DNA from: Deltaproteobacteria bacterium UBA5799
GTDB taxonomy: Bacteria; Desulfobacterota; GWC2-55-46
DNA length: 38,107 nucleotides
Assembly: GCA_002418185.1 (NCBI GenBank)
Contig: DIDN01000005.1
Span: forward strand, 247-38,353
Direction: 5' to 3'
The notes below the pieces were generated by a model, which saw only the letters and a program-made list of their open reading frames with translations, made no database searches and was not told the origin of the DNA. The translations under genes and the position numbers were made by a program. How positions within the stretch are numbered: position 1 is the first letter of the stretch; each line of letters starts with the position of its first letter. Positions 15,118-22,485 of this stretch are shown here, one piece after another.

Positions 15118-16701
15118 ATGTCAAGACATTTTCAAAAGGAAATAGAGAGGCGGAGGACCTTCGGGATAATAAGCCACCCCGACGCGGGAAAGACCACCCT
15201 TACCGAGAAGCTCCTCCTCTACGGCGGCGCCATTCAGCTTGCCGGTGCGGTGAAGGCGAGGAAGGCCTCGCGCCACGCCACAAGCGACTGGATGGCCATC
15301 GAGAGGGAGAGGGGCATCTCCGTCACCACCTCTGTAATGAAGTTCAATTACAGGGACTTCGAGGTGAACCTCCTCGACACCCCCGGCCACCAGGACTTCT
15401 CCGAGGACACCTACAGGGTGCTTACGGCAGTCGACAGCGCCCTCATGGTCATAGACTCGGCAAAGGGCGTGGAGACGCAGACCGAGAAGCTCATGGGCGT
15501 CTGCCGCATGAGGAACACGCCTGTAATGACCTTCATAAACAAGCTCGACAGGGAGGGGATGAACCCCCTCGACATACTCGCGGAGATAGAGGACAAGCTC
15601 CAGATAGAGTGCGCGCCGCTATCCTGGCCCATAGGCTCGGGCAAGGCGTTCAAGGGCGTGTACAGTCTTTACAGGAAGGAGCTCCAGCTCTTTACCCCCG
15701 GCGAGGAGACGAGGTCTTCCGCCGGCGTGGTCATAACCGACATAGGCGATAAGCGCCTCGACGGGCTTTTAGGCGGGCAGGCACGGGAGCTGCGGCACGA
15801 TATCGAGCTGCTCGAAGGCGCGGCAAACCCCTTTGCGGTTGACGACTATCTGAAAGGGAACCAGTCCCCGGTCTTTTTCGGGAGCGCCATAAACAACTTC
15901 GGCGTCCGGGAGCTCCTCGACGCATTCGTCGAGCTTGCGCCTCCGCCCGGGCCGCGGGCCGCGGTCGAGAGGGTCGTCCGCCCGCACGAGGAGGCCTTCA
16001 CGGGGTTCGCCTTCAAGATACAGGCTAACATGGACCCGGCCCACAGGGACAGGATAGCGTTCATCAGAATTTGCTCGGGGAAATTCCAGAGGGGCATGAG
16101 GGTCATGCACCACAGGACAGGCAAGGAGCTGGTACTTTCGAACGCGACCATTTTCATGGCCCAGGACAGGGCCAACGTCGAGGAGGCCTACGCGGGCGAC
16201 ATAATAGGCATACACAACCACGGCACCATAATGATAGGAGACACCTTCACCGAGAAGGAGCCCCTGAAGTTCACCGGCATCCCCAGCTTCGCGCCCGAGC
16301 ACTTCAGGAGGGTCGTGCTCAAGAACCCCATGAAGTCAAAGCAGCTCCAGAAGGGGCTCGAGCAGCTTACGGAGGAGGGCGCAGTGCAGGTCTTCAGGCC
16401 GGTCTCCAATAACGATTACGTGCTCGGCGCAATCGGGGCGCTCCAGTTCGACGTGACCATCGCGCGGCTCAGGGACGAGTACGGCGTGGACGCGGCTTAC
16501 GAGCCGGTCGAGGCGCAGCGCGCAAGATGGATAGAGGGAGACCGGAAAAAGCTCGACGAGTTCGAGAAGAAAAACACCATGCGGCTCGCGAGGGACGCGG
16601 AAGGCAACCTCGCGTACCTCGCGCCGAGCGAGTGGCAGCTCAACTATACGATGGAGCAGTGGCCTGACATAGTCTTCCACAGGACGAGGGAGCATAATTG
16701 A
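15118..16701 (+). CDS. prfC: peptide chain release factor 3
   Basis: RF3 is a GTPase that recycles RF1/RF2 after termination. The 527-aa product fits the family (about 529). It begins MSRHFQKEIERRRTFGIISH and carries G1 HPDAGKTT, the switch region ERGISVTTSVMKFNYRDFEV, G3 DTPGHQDFSEDTYR and G4 NKLDREGMNP, then domains II and III (FTGFAFKIQANMDPAHRDRI, MKSKQLQKGLEQLTEEGAVQ). The DWMAIERERG sequence and absence of EF-G domains IV-V separate it from EF-G. ATG 15118 is chosen because MSRHFQKEI is the conserved start, with AGGAAAAGG before it; the in-frame ATG at 15040 lies inside the terminator hairpin. Confidence 0.96.
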   Translation: MSRHFQKEIERRRTFGIISHPDAGKTTLTEKLLLYGGAIQLAGAVKARKASRHATSDWMAIERERGISVTTSVMKFNYRDFEVNLLDTPGHQDFSEDTYRVLTAVDSALMVIDSAKGVETQTEKLMGVCRMRNTPVMTFINKLDREGMNPLDILAEIEDKLQIECAPLSWPIGSGKAFKGVYSLYRKELQLFTPGEETRSSAGVVITDIGDKRLDGLLGGQARELRHDIELLEGAANPFAVDDYLKGNQSPVFFGSAINNFGVRELLDAFVELAPPPGPRAAVERVVRPHEEAFTGFAFKIQANMDPAHRDRIAFIRICSGKFQRGMRVMHHRTGKELVLSNATIFMAQDRANVEEAYAGDIIGIHNHGTIMIGDTFTEKEPLKFTGIPSFAPEHFRRVVLKNPMKSKQLQKGLEQLTEEGAVQVFRPVSNNDYVLGAIGALQFDVTIARLRDEYGVDAAYEPVEAQRARWIEGDRKKLDEFEKKNTMRLARDAEGNLAYLAPSEWQLNYTMEQWPDIVFHRTREHN

Positions 16702-16769
16702 GCCGGTCTCGTCCGCGCTCCACTGCGGGTTGACGCGGAATGAAAGAATTCCACAGGACGAGGGAGCAT
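16675..16769 (+). repeat. 21-bp direct repeat at the prfC 3' end
   Basis: The last codons of prfC (16675-16695, starting TTCCACAGGACG) recur exactly at 16749-16769, 74 bases downstream, and similarity continues loosely through AGCCGG. The intervening DNA is not duplicated. This looks like a scar of rearrangement. Confidence 0.7.
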
Positions 16770-16798
16770 GGTTAGCCGGAGCGGGTCCGCCAGAGTTT

Positions 16799-16815
16799 CC
16801 CCTTTCTAAAAGGGG
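16799..16815 (+). repeat. family B hairpin repeat
   Basis: CCCCTTT (16799-16805) pairs with AAAGGGG (16809-16815). It resembles the ACCCCTCTTT hairpin at 7965 and, as there, accompanies a family A repeat. Confidence 0.6.
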
Positions 16816-16870
16816 GGACTAAGGTGAATAAATGCCTTCCAGGATAAACTCCCCTGCCCCTTTTAGGGAA

Positions 16871-17002
16871 GGTCTGATTGATCAACAGCCGTTGTCATTC
16901 TGAGCGCAGCGAAGAACCTCGTATTCTGAAAATCGGCTGTTATGGGAGTTCTTCCGTCGCTTACGCTCCCTCAGAATGACAGAGAACGGAATCAATCAGA
17001 TC
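16871..17002. repeat. 132-bp palindromic element with inverted REP units
   Basis: TCTGATTGAT (16873-16882) and ATCAATCAGA (16991-17000) form outer inverted ends. Inside, a family A unit at 16894-16921 (plus) faces another at 16944-16980 (minus), so the whole is an imperfect long palindrome of MITE-like design. No coding potential is present. Confidence 0.75.
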
Positions 17003-17096
17003 TTTTTTGGTAAAGAGTGGGCAAAGGAGAAGAACGCTTCCATAGTGCAGGGAGCACAATCGAGTGTTTTTAAAGAAGCTTCAAGGGGGGGTAGAG

Positions 17097-18071
17097 ATGA
17101 AAAAAGGGGCCGTTTCCAGGTTTATCGAGGAGCATTATCTGCACTTCAACGCGGCCGCGCTCCTTGACGCGGCAAAGGCCTACGAGGCCCACATGGACAA
17201 GGGCGGCAGGATGATGGTCACCCTTGCCGGGGCGATGAGCACGGCGGAGCTGGGCAAATCCCTTGCCGAGATGATCCGGCGGGACAAGGTGAGCATAATA
17301 ACCTGCACGGGCGCCAACCTCGAGGAGGACGTCTTCAACCTCGTCGCGCACGACCATTACAAGCGGGTGCCGGGCTACAGGGACCTTTCCCCTTCGGACG
17401 AATGGGAGTTGCTGGAGAAGGGCTTCAACAGGGTCACGGACACCTGCATACCCGAGGACGAGGCCATAAGGAGGATCGAGTCCCACATGTACGACCGCTG
17501 GAAGGCCGCGGACGATAAGGGCGAGAGCCGCCTTCCGCACGAGTTCTTCTACGAGCTCATAAAAAGCGGCGTCTTGAGGCAGTATTACCAGATAGACGAA
17601 AAGGACAGCTGGCTTGTAGCGGCATGCGAAAAGAACCTGCCCATAATCGTACCCGGGTGGGAGGACTCGACCCTCGGGAACATCTTCGCCTCCTACTGCA
17701 TAACAGGGGAGTTCAAGGCCACGACGGTCAAGTCAGGCATAGGGTACATGGTCGCGCTAGCGGACTGGTATAAGAAGAACAGCTCAGGACAGGGCGTGGG
17801 TTTTTTCCAGATAGGCGGCGGTATCGCGGGCGACTTCCCCATATGCGTGGTGCCCATGATGCGCCAGGACCTCCAGATGAAGGACACACCTTTCTGGAGC
17901 TATTTTTGCCAGATATCGGACTCGACCACAAGCTACGGCTCGTACTCCGGGGCCGTGCCCAACGAGAAGATAACCTGGGGCAAGCTTTCGGTCGACACCC
18001 CGAGGTTCATAATAGAGTCGGACGCCACAATCGTTGCCCCGCTCATATTCGCGTGGGTGCTGGGGTGGTAG
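17097..18071 (+). CDS. deoxyhypusine synthase-family protein
   Basis: The 324-aa product belongs to the deoxyhypusine synthase (DHS) family, which in eukaryotes and archaea transfers the aminobutyl group of spermidine to eIF5A using NAD. Visible features are the NAD-binding stretches VTLAGAMSTAELGKSL and TCTGANLEEDVFNLVAHDHY, KNLPIIVPGWEDSTLGNIFA, GGGIAGDFPICVVPMM and DSTTSYGSYSGAVPNEKITW. The lysine of the WGK motif (about K296), equivalent to the catalytic Lys329 of human DHS, is present. Bacteria lack eIF5A, so the substrate is uncertain; a homospermidine-type polyamine reaction is one option. ATG 17097 is chosen for the strong purine-rich ribosome site (AAGGGGGGG). No partner gene for polyamines lies nearby. 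Confidence 0.9.
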   Translation: MKKGAVSRFIEEHYLHFNAAALLDAAKAYEAHMDKGGRMMVTLAGAMSTAELGKSLAEMIRRDKVSIITCTGANLEEDVFNLVAHDHYKRVPGYRDLSPSDEWELLEKGFNRVTDTCIPEDEAIRRIESHMYDRWKAADDKGESRLPHEFFYELIKSGVLRQYYQIDEKDSWLVAACEKNLPIIVPGWEDSTLGNIFASYCITGEFKATTVKSGIGYMVALADWYKKNSSGQGVGFFQIGGGIAGDFPICVVPMMRQDLQMKDTPFWSYFCQISDSTTSYGSYSGAVPNEKITWGKLSVDTPRFIIESDATIVAPLIFAWVLGW

Positions 18072-18185
18072 TCCTTCAGGGGGCTTTACGATAGGGGGCT
18101 TGCCGGTGCCCCGGCTTTGACGGATTTCTTGACGGATTATCGGATGCGAGCAAAAAATAAACGGAATCGAGCGGAGAACGGTGAA

Positions 18186-19823
18186 GTGAGCAAGGAAGCG
18201 ACATACGTCATAGGACACAAGAACCCGGATACTGATTCGATATGCTCGGCGATAGCTCTCGCTGAGCTCAAGACCGCGCTCGGCGAGGGGGAGTTCCTCC
18301 CCGCGAGGGCGGGCGACCTGAACCCCCAGACGGAATTCATACTCAATTATTTCAACGTCCAGCCCCCCAGGTACGTCTCGGACGTCCGCCCCAAGGCAAG
18401 GGACATCATGTCCACGGGGGTCGTGACCGTGACCGAGGACACGCCGTTCCACAGGGTGCTGGAGCTCATGAGGGAGGAAGAGGTGAGGTTCATGCCCGTC
18501 CTCGACAGCGGCGGGAGGCCCAAAGGGGTGCTGACCCTCATGGAGCTCGCGAAGAGATACCTCGAGGCCGAGCACTCGATAGAGGTGACAACTTCCCTCA
18601 GTAACATAGTCGAGACCCTCGGGGCCAGGGTCAGGAACGACTCCCTCGGGACGAGGGAGATCACCCTTACCGTCTACATCGGCGCCATGTCCGAGGAGGC
18701 CTTCCTGTACATCCTCGGGCAGGAAAACCCGTCCAGTTGCGCCGTCATAGTGGGCGACAGGGTGGAGATACAGAAGAGGGCGGTAGAGAAGGGTGTCGGG
18801 CTCCTCATAATATCCGGCGGCTTCGACGTCGATGAGAATCTCGCCAGAGAGGCTTCCAGGCGCGGCGTAAGCATAGTCGTCTCGCCGTACGACTCTGCCA
18901 CGACCTCGATACTCGTAAGGGTAAGCACCCCCGTCTCGATGATATGCGAAACGAGCTTCGAGGCCGTCTCCCCGGACGACCTGGTCGGCGATTTCAGGTT
19001 CAAGGCCGCCTCGTCCGCAGGCCTCATAGTGCTCGACTCCGAAGGGGTCATGCAGGGCGTCATCACCAAGACCGACATACTGAAACCCCCGTCCACGAGC
19101 CTCGTCCTCGTCGACCATAACGAGATCTCGCAGGCGGTGGACGGCGCCGAGGCCGTGAACATAATGGAGGTCGTGGACCACCACAGGATAGGGAACTTCA
19201 CGTGCGCCCATCCCATACCCTTCTTATGCGAGCCCGTCGGCTCCACCTCGACCCTCGTCTCAGAGCTGTATAAAAGGACAGGGGTCCCCATCAAAAAGGA
19301 GACCGCAGGGCTCCTCCTGGGCGGCGTGCTCTCGGATACCGTGATGCTCAAGTCCCCCACCACGACCGACCGGGACAGGGCGATAGTCGAGTGGCTCGAG
19401 GAGAAATCCGGCCTTGACCACGCCGCCTTCGGTTCAGAGGTCTTCGGCTCGAGCGCGAGCATCGCCAAGAGGGGGGCGGAGGCAGTGGTGGCGGGCGATT
19501 TCAAGGTCTTCGAGGCCAGGGGCAGGAAGTTCGGCATAGGGCAGGTCGAGCTTATCGGTTTCGACGAGTTCCACCAGGAGGCGGCGAACCTCACCGGGGA
19601 GCTCCTGAAGGCCAGGGACAAGAAGGACCTCAAGCTTGCCGGCCTCCTCGTTACGGACATCTCCCAGGGCACATCGCTCCTCCTGGCCGTGGGCGAAAAC
19701 GAGGTGCTCTACAAGCTCAATTATCCGAAGCTCAAGGACGGGGTATTCGAGCTCAGGAACGTCATATCGCGGAAAAAGCAGGTTGTGCCGCACATACTGA
19801 GCGTTTTTAACGAGATATTCTGA
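18186..19823 (+). CDS. manganese-dependent inorganic pyrophosphatase with CBS and DRTGG domains
   Basis: This family II (DHH) pyrophosphatase hydrolyses PPi in the cytoplasm. The 545-aa product has catalytic motifs HKNPDTDS (H11, D15, D17), VVDHHRIGNF, GGVLSDTVMLKSPTTT and the substrate-binding SRKKQVVPHI at the end. A regulatory insert of about 240 residues sits after the first 65: a CBS domain (RDIMSTGVVTVTEDTPFHRV, VRFMPVLDSGGRPKGVLTL), a DRTGG domain (about 130-235) and a second CBS (LIVLDSEGVMQGVITKTDIL). Such enzymes are known to be controlled by adenine nucleotides and, with DRTGG, by diadenosine polyphosphates. I chose GTG 18186, ten bases after GGAG; TTG 18117 would add 23 unconserved residues. 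Confidence 0.94.
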   Translation: MSKEATYVIGHKNPDTDSICSAIALAELKTALGEGEFLPARAGDLNPQTEFILNYFNVQPPRYVSDVRPKARDIMSTGVVTVTEDTPFHRVLELMREEEVRFMPVLDSGGRPKGVLTLMELAKRYLEAEHSIEVTTSLSNIVETLGARVRNDSLGTREITLTVYIGAMSEEAFLYILGQENPSSCAVIVGDRVEIQKRAVEKGVGLLIISGGFDVDENLAREASRRGVSIVVSPYDSATTSILVRVSTPVSMICETSFEAVSPDDLVGDFRFKAASSAGLIVLDSEGVMQGVITKTDILKPPSTSLVLVDHNEISQAVDGAEAVNIMEVVDHHRIGNFTCAHPIPFLCEPVGSTSTLVSELYKRTGVPIKKETAGLLLGGVLSDTVMLKSPTTTDRDRAIVEWLEEKSGLDHAAFGSEVFGSSASIAKRGAEAVVAGDFKVFEARGRKFGIGQVELIGFDEFHQEAANLTGELLKARDKKDLKLAGLLVTDISQGTSLLLAVGENEVLYKLNYPKLKDGVFELRNVISRKKQVVPHILSVFNEIF

Positions 19824-19932
19824 TAGAGTTGCAAGCTCTAAAATTGATCTTTTCCTCGGACTCTGCGTCAGGGCGGGAATAAAAATGCTCACATATTGTC
19901 ATATATGCTCCGCTTTTTATCCCCGGCCTTCC

Positions 19933-19960
19933 TTGATTGCGGGGAAAATATCTCTCTAAT
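19933..19960 (+). promoter_or_regulatory. possible promoter of the UvrD-like gene
   Basis: TTGATT (19933-19938) and TCTAAT (19955-19960) are 16 bases apart, giving a start near 19967 and a leader of about 16 bases. No clear ribosome site lies in that leader. Confidence 0.4.
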
Positions 19961-19982
19961 TTTTGAGGTTGCCGGACCATTT

Positions 19983-21602
19983 ATGCTCGACAGCGCGCAG
20001 GAGAAGGCGGTCGCGTCCACGGCAAGGCGGATACTCGTGGTCGCAGGGCCCGGAAGCGGCAAGACCCGCGTACTTGCAGCAAGGTTTTCGCGTCTCGTAC
20101 AGGACGGGGCCAGTCCCGAAAGGGTGCTGGCCGTGACCTTCACGAACAGGGCCGCCCGCGAGATGAGGGCGCGGGTCCTGTCCTCGCTCCCCGGGGCAAG
20201 GCCTGAGAATATCGCTACCTTTCATTCGCTGGGCCTGAAGCTCCTCAGGCGGGAGACGCCTTCCTTGAGGCTCCTTGCAAGGGAGGAGTGCAGGGAGCTT
20301 TTGAGGGAGCTTGGCGCGGACGACCCTGACAAGGCCCTTGAGCGCGTCTCGGCCGTCAGGAACGCCGCGGCGGCCGTGGTGGGCCGCGCCGAAAGCGGGC
20401 TCGTCTCCGCGTACGAGGAGAGGCTTAAGTCGCTTGGCGCTATCGACTTTGACGATATCGTGCCCCGGGCGCTGATGCTTGTGGGGTCGGGCGCGGCTAA
20501 GCCCTTCGACCACGTCATGGTTGACGAGTACCAGGACATAAACCCCGTCCAGGCCGCGTTCGTGAAGGCCCTCGCGGACGGTGCCGAAAGCCTCCTGGCG
20601 ATCGGGGACCCCGACCAGGCCATCTATTCCTTCAGGGGGTCGAGCCTCGGGTGCTTCCTCGACTTTGAAAAGGAGTTCGGCGGCGCTGAAATCGTGCATC
20701 TCGGGACCAACTACCGTTCCGGAAAGGCCATAGCGGACGCCTCCAGGGCGCTCATCTCGAAGAATACCGAAAGGCTTCAGAGCGAGGCCGCGCCCGCCCG
20801 GGGCGGCGGGGTCGTAGAGGAGGTCGAGTGCGGCGATGAGAGGGACGAGGCCCGGCATATCATAGGGGAGGTCGAAAGGCTCATGGGCGGGCTTACGAAC
20901 CTTTCCGTTTCAGACGATAACGGGCTCAGGTTCTCGGATTTCGCCGTGCTGGTGAGGACGAACCGTCAGGCCGAGCTCATGGCCGACGAGTTCGGCCGCT
21001 CTTCCGTACCGTTCCATCTCGTAAGGCCGCCCGGGCCGGGCCTGGCAGCGTTCATAAGGACCATCCGCGGCATCGAAGCCCCGGAGGACACGCCCTTTAA
21101 CGAGTTCGCGGCCTGCGAGGCCCGAAAGGCCGGGCTCGACGGCGGCGAGCTCGGCCTTGTAGAAGCCGCCCTCAAGGGCGCGGATTATGAAGGCAGGGAA
21201 GGACTTGCCGGTCTTGCCGACGAGCTCGCGCTCGATACGCCCTCCGACAACCTCGACATAAGCGCGGACAAGGTGAACATAATGACCCTCCATGCCGCCA
21301 AGGGTCTGGAGTGGCGGTGCGTCTTCCTCGCCGGCGTCGAGGACGGCCTTATCCCGATGAGGACGAAAGGCGGCGAAGGCGGCTCCGAGGAGGAGGAGAG
21401 GAGGCTCTTTTACGTCGGCATTACAAGGGCAATGGACCGGCTCTCCCTGCTGCGTGCGCGGAAAAGGATGCTCTGGGGCGAATCGAGGGAATCAACGAGG
21501 TCGCCATTCCTCGACGAGCTCCCTCCGAACCTGGTCGAAATAAAGAGGGGAGCCGCGAGGAAGCCGAAAAGGAGACCCGTGCAGAAAGGGCTCTTCGAAT
21601 GA
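19983..21602 (+). CDS. short UvrD/PcrA-like superfamily I helicase
   Basis: The 539-aa product has all core motifs of a UvrD-type 3'-5' helicase: Walker A GPGSGKT (22-28), AVTFTNRAAREMRAR, motif II MVDEYQDINPVQAAF, motif III GDPDQAIYSFRG, motif IV NYRSGKAI, motif V LHAAKGLEWRCVFLAGVEDG and motif VI FYVGITRAMDRLSLLRARKR. UvrD, Rep and PcrA usually have 650-720 residues; here the insert between motifs IV and V (domain 2B) is short and the C-terminal tail is brief (KPKRRPVQKGLFE). It probably works in DNA repair or recombination. The ATG at 19983 fits the usual start (LDSAQEKAV); its ribosome site is weak. Confidence 0.9.
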   Translation: MLDSAQEKAVASTARRILVVAGPGSGKTRVLAARFSRLVQDGASPERVLAVTFTNRAAREMRARVLSSLPGARPENIATFHSLGLKLLRRETPSLRLLAREECRELLRELGADDPDKALERVSAVRNAAAAVVGRAESGLVSAYEERLKSLGAIDFDDIVPRALMLVGSGAAKPFDHVMVDEYQDINPVQAAFVKALADGAESLLAIGDPDQAIYSFRGSSLGCFLDFEKEFGGAEIVHLGTNYRSGKAIADASRALISKNTERLQSEAAPARGGGVVEEVECGDERDEARHIIGEVERLMGGLTNLSVSDDNGLRFSDFAVLVRTNRQAELMADEFGRSSVPFHLVRPPGPGLAAFIRTIRGIEAPEDTPFNEFAACEARKAGLDGGELGLVEAALKGADYEGREGLAGLADELALDTPSDNLDISADKVNIMTLHAAKGLEWRCVFLAGVEDGLIPMRTKGGEGGSEEEERRLFYVGITRAMDRLSLLRARKRMLWGESRESTRSPFLDELPPNLVEIKRGAARKPKRRPVQKGLFE

Positions 21603-21637
21603 GGCCTGGCTAAGGCAGGGTGCATACTTTGGCCTAA

Positions 21638-22189
21638 TCAGGTCCTGGCCAGCACCCCCTTATTTATTTCCTCGGCCTTCGACTTTCCGAAAAGGGTCTC
21701 TACCAGCCTGAACGCGAACTCCATTGCCGTGCCCGGGCCCTGGCTGGTTATGACGTTCCCGTCCTCTACGACCCGGTCGTCCGAGAGCACCTCGCCCCCG
21801 AGCCTGAGCGCCTCCTTCACGGAAGGGTGGCCCGTTATGCTTTTCCCGGCGGTCACTCCAGCGGCTGAAAGCACGGTGGGCGCGGCGCATATTGCCGCGA
21901 CCTTCCGCCCCTTGCCCGAAAGCTCGGTTACGAGCCTTCCTACGCGCTCGTCCTTTTGGAGGTTCTCGGCCCCCAGTGCCCCGCCGGGAAGGACTATCAT
22001 ATCGAAGTCCGCGCCGATGCCGTCCATCGTGGAGTCGGCAAGCACTCTTATCCCGCTCCTCCCTTCTATCGGGCCCGGGACGGTGCCGGCTGCCACTACC
22101 TCCGCACCTGCCCTCCTGAGTATGTCGATTACGGTTATGGCCTCTATCTCCTCGAACCCCGGGGCTATGGGGACAAGCACCTTTGCCAT
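21638..22189 (-). CDS. DJ-1/PfpI-family protein
   Basis: The 183-aa product is a DJ-1/ThiJ/YajL-type glutamine amidotransferase-like protein. It starts MAKVLVPIAPGFEEIEAITV, with the conserved Glu of the GFEE motif, and has the nucleophile elbow AAICAAPTVLSAAGV with its reactive Cys near 104 and the GHPSVKEALRLGG segment. Members act as oxidative-stress or glycation-related proteins; the precise reaction is disputed. ATG 22189 has AAGGAG eight bases upstream; a longer start at 22207 overlaps that site. It is transcribed alone from a consensus promoter and converges with the helicase gene. Confidence 0.93.
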   Translation of the reverse strand: MAKVLVPIAPGFEEIEAITVIDILRRAGAEVVAAGTVPGPIEGRSGIRVLADSTMDGIGADFDMIVLPGGALGAENLQKDERVGRLVTELSGKGRKVAAICAAPTVLSAAGVTAGKSITGHPSVKEALRLGGEVLSDDRVVEDGNVITSQGPGTAMEFAFRLVETLFGKSKAEEINKGVLART

Positions 22190-22244
22190 GAGGCATTCTC
22201 CTTTCAAAACGGTTGTTTCCAGCCGTAAAAGCAGGTCTTCCGGG

Positions 22245-22272
22245 ATTATACAGACGTCCGGCGCGATGTCAA
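22245..22272 (-). promoter_or_regulatory. consensus sigma70-type promoter of the DJ-1/PfpI gene
   Basis: On the minus strand TTGACA (22272-22267) and TATAAT (22250-22245) both match consensus with a 16-base spacer. The predicted leader is about 49 bases. Confidence 0.85.
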
Positions 22273-22319
22273 CGCCCTGCAGCTTGCGGTATAATCTAAT
22301 TGGGATAAGCTTTGATTAG

Positions 22320-22442
22320 CAGGCTCCTCAAAAAATCCATCTGCATCGTTGTCTACGTCGCTCGTCATTGCGGCGTACAAGAAAAGTACGCCTCATTCCT
22401 CGCTCCTTGACGCCTCGCATCTGGAGCTTTTTGAGGAGCCTG
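22320..22442. repeat. 123-bp palindromic repeat element, family C
   Basis: The ends CAGGCTCCTCAAAAA (22320-22334) and TTTTTGAGGAGCCTG (22428-22442) are perfect inverted copies. The centre is a second perfect stem, GGCGTAC (22372-22378) with GTACGCC (22386-22392), and the arms between are related by imperfect inversion. It is non-coding, lies 43 bases before the YyaL-like gene, and looks like a non-autonomous mobile repeat. Confidence 0.8.
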
Positions 22443-22485
22443 AATTTGCAGCACCAGTCGGCATTCAGCCTAAAAGGAGCGCGGA

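Larger units (their letters stand above)
16702..17096. other. 395-base repeat-rich gene-free spacer
   Basis: No gene is supported here. The spacer holds the copied prfC tail, a family B hairpin and a larger palindromic element listed separately. The final 90 bases before the next gene show no convincing promoter. Confidence 0.7.

Noticed and set aside
16702..17096. CRISPR array
   Set aside because: Repeats are few, occur in both orientations and have no regular spacers; no cas gene is nearby. They fit REP/MITE-like elements.
17784..19211. A 475-codon minus-strand open frame
   Set aside because: It spans two conserved plus-strand genes and has no domains; its composition is that of an antisense shadow.
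22288..22293. TATAAT on the plus strand as a promoter for the YyaL-like gene
   Set aside because: No -35 box of any quality lies 16-18 bases upstream, and the palindromic element lies between it and the gene.
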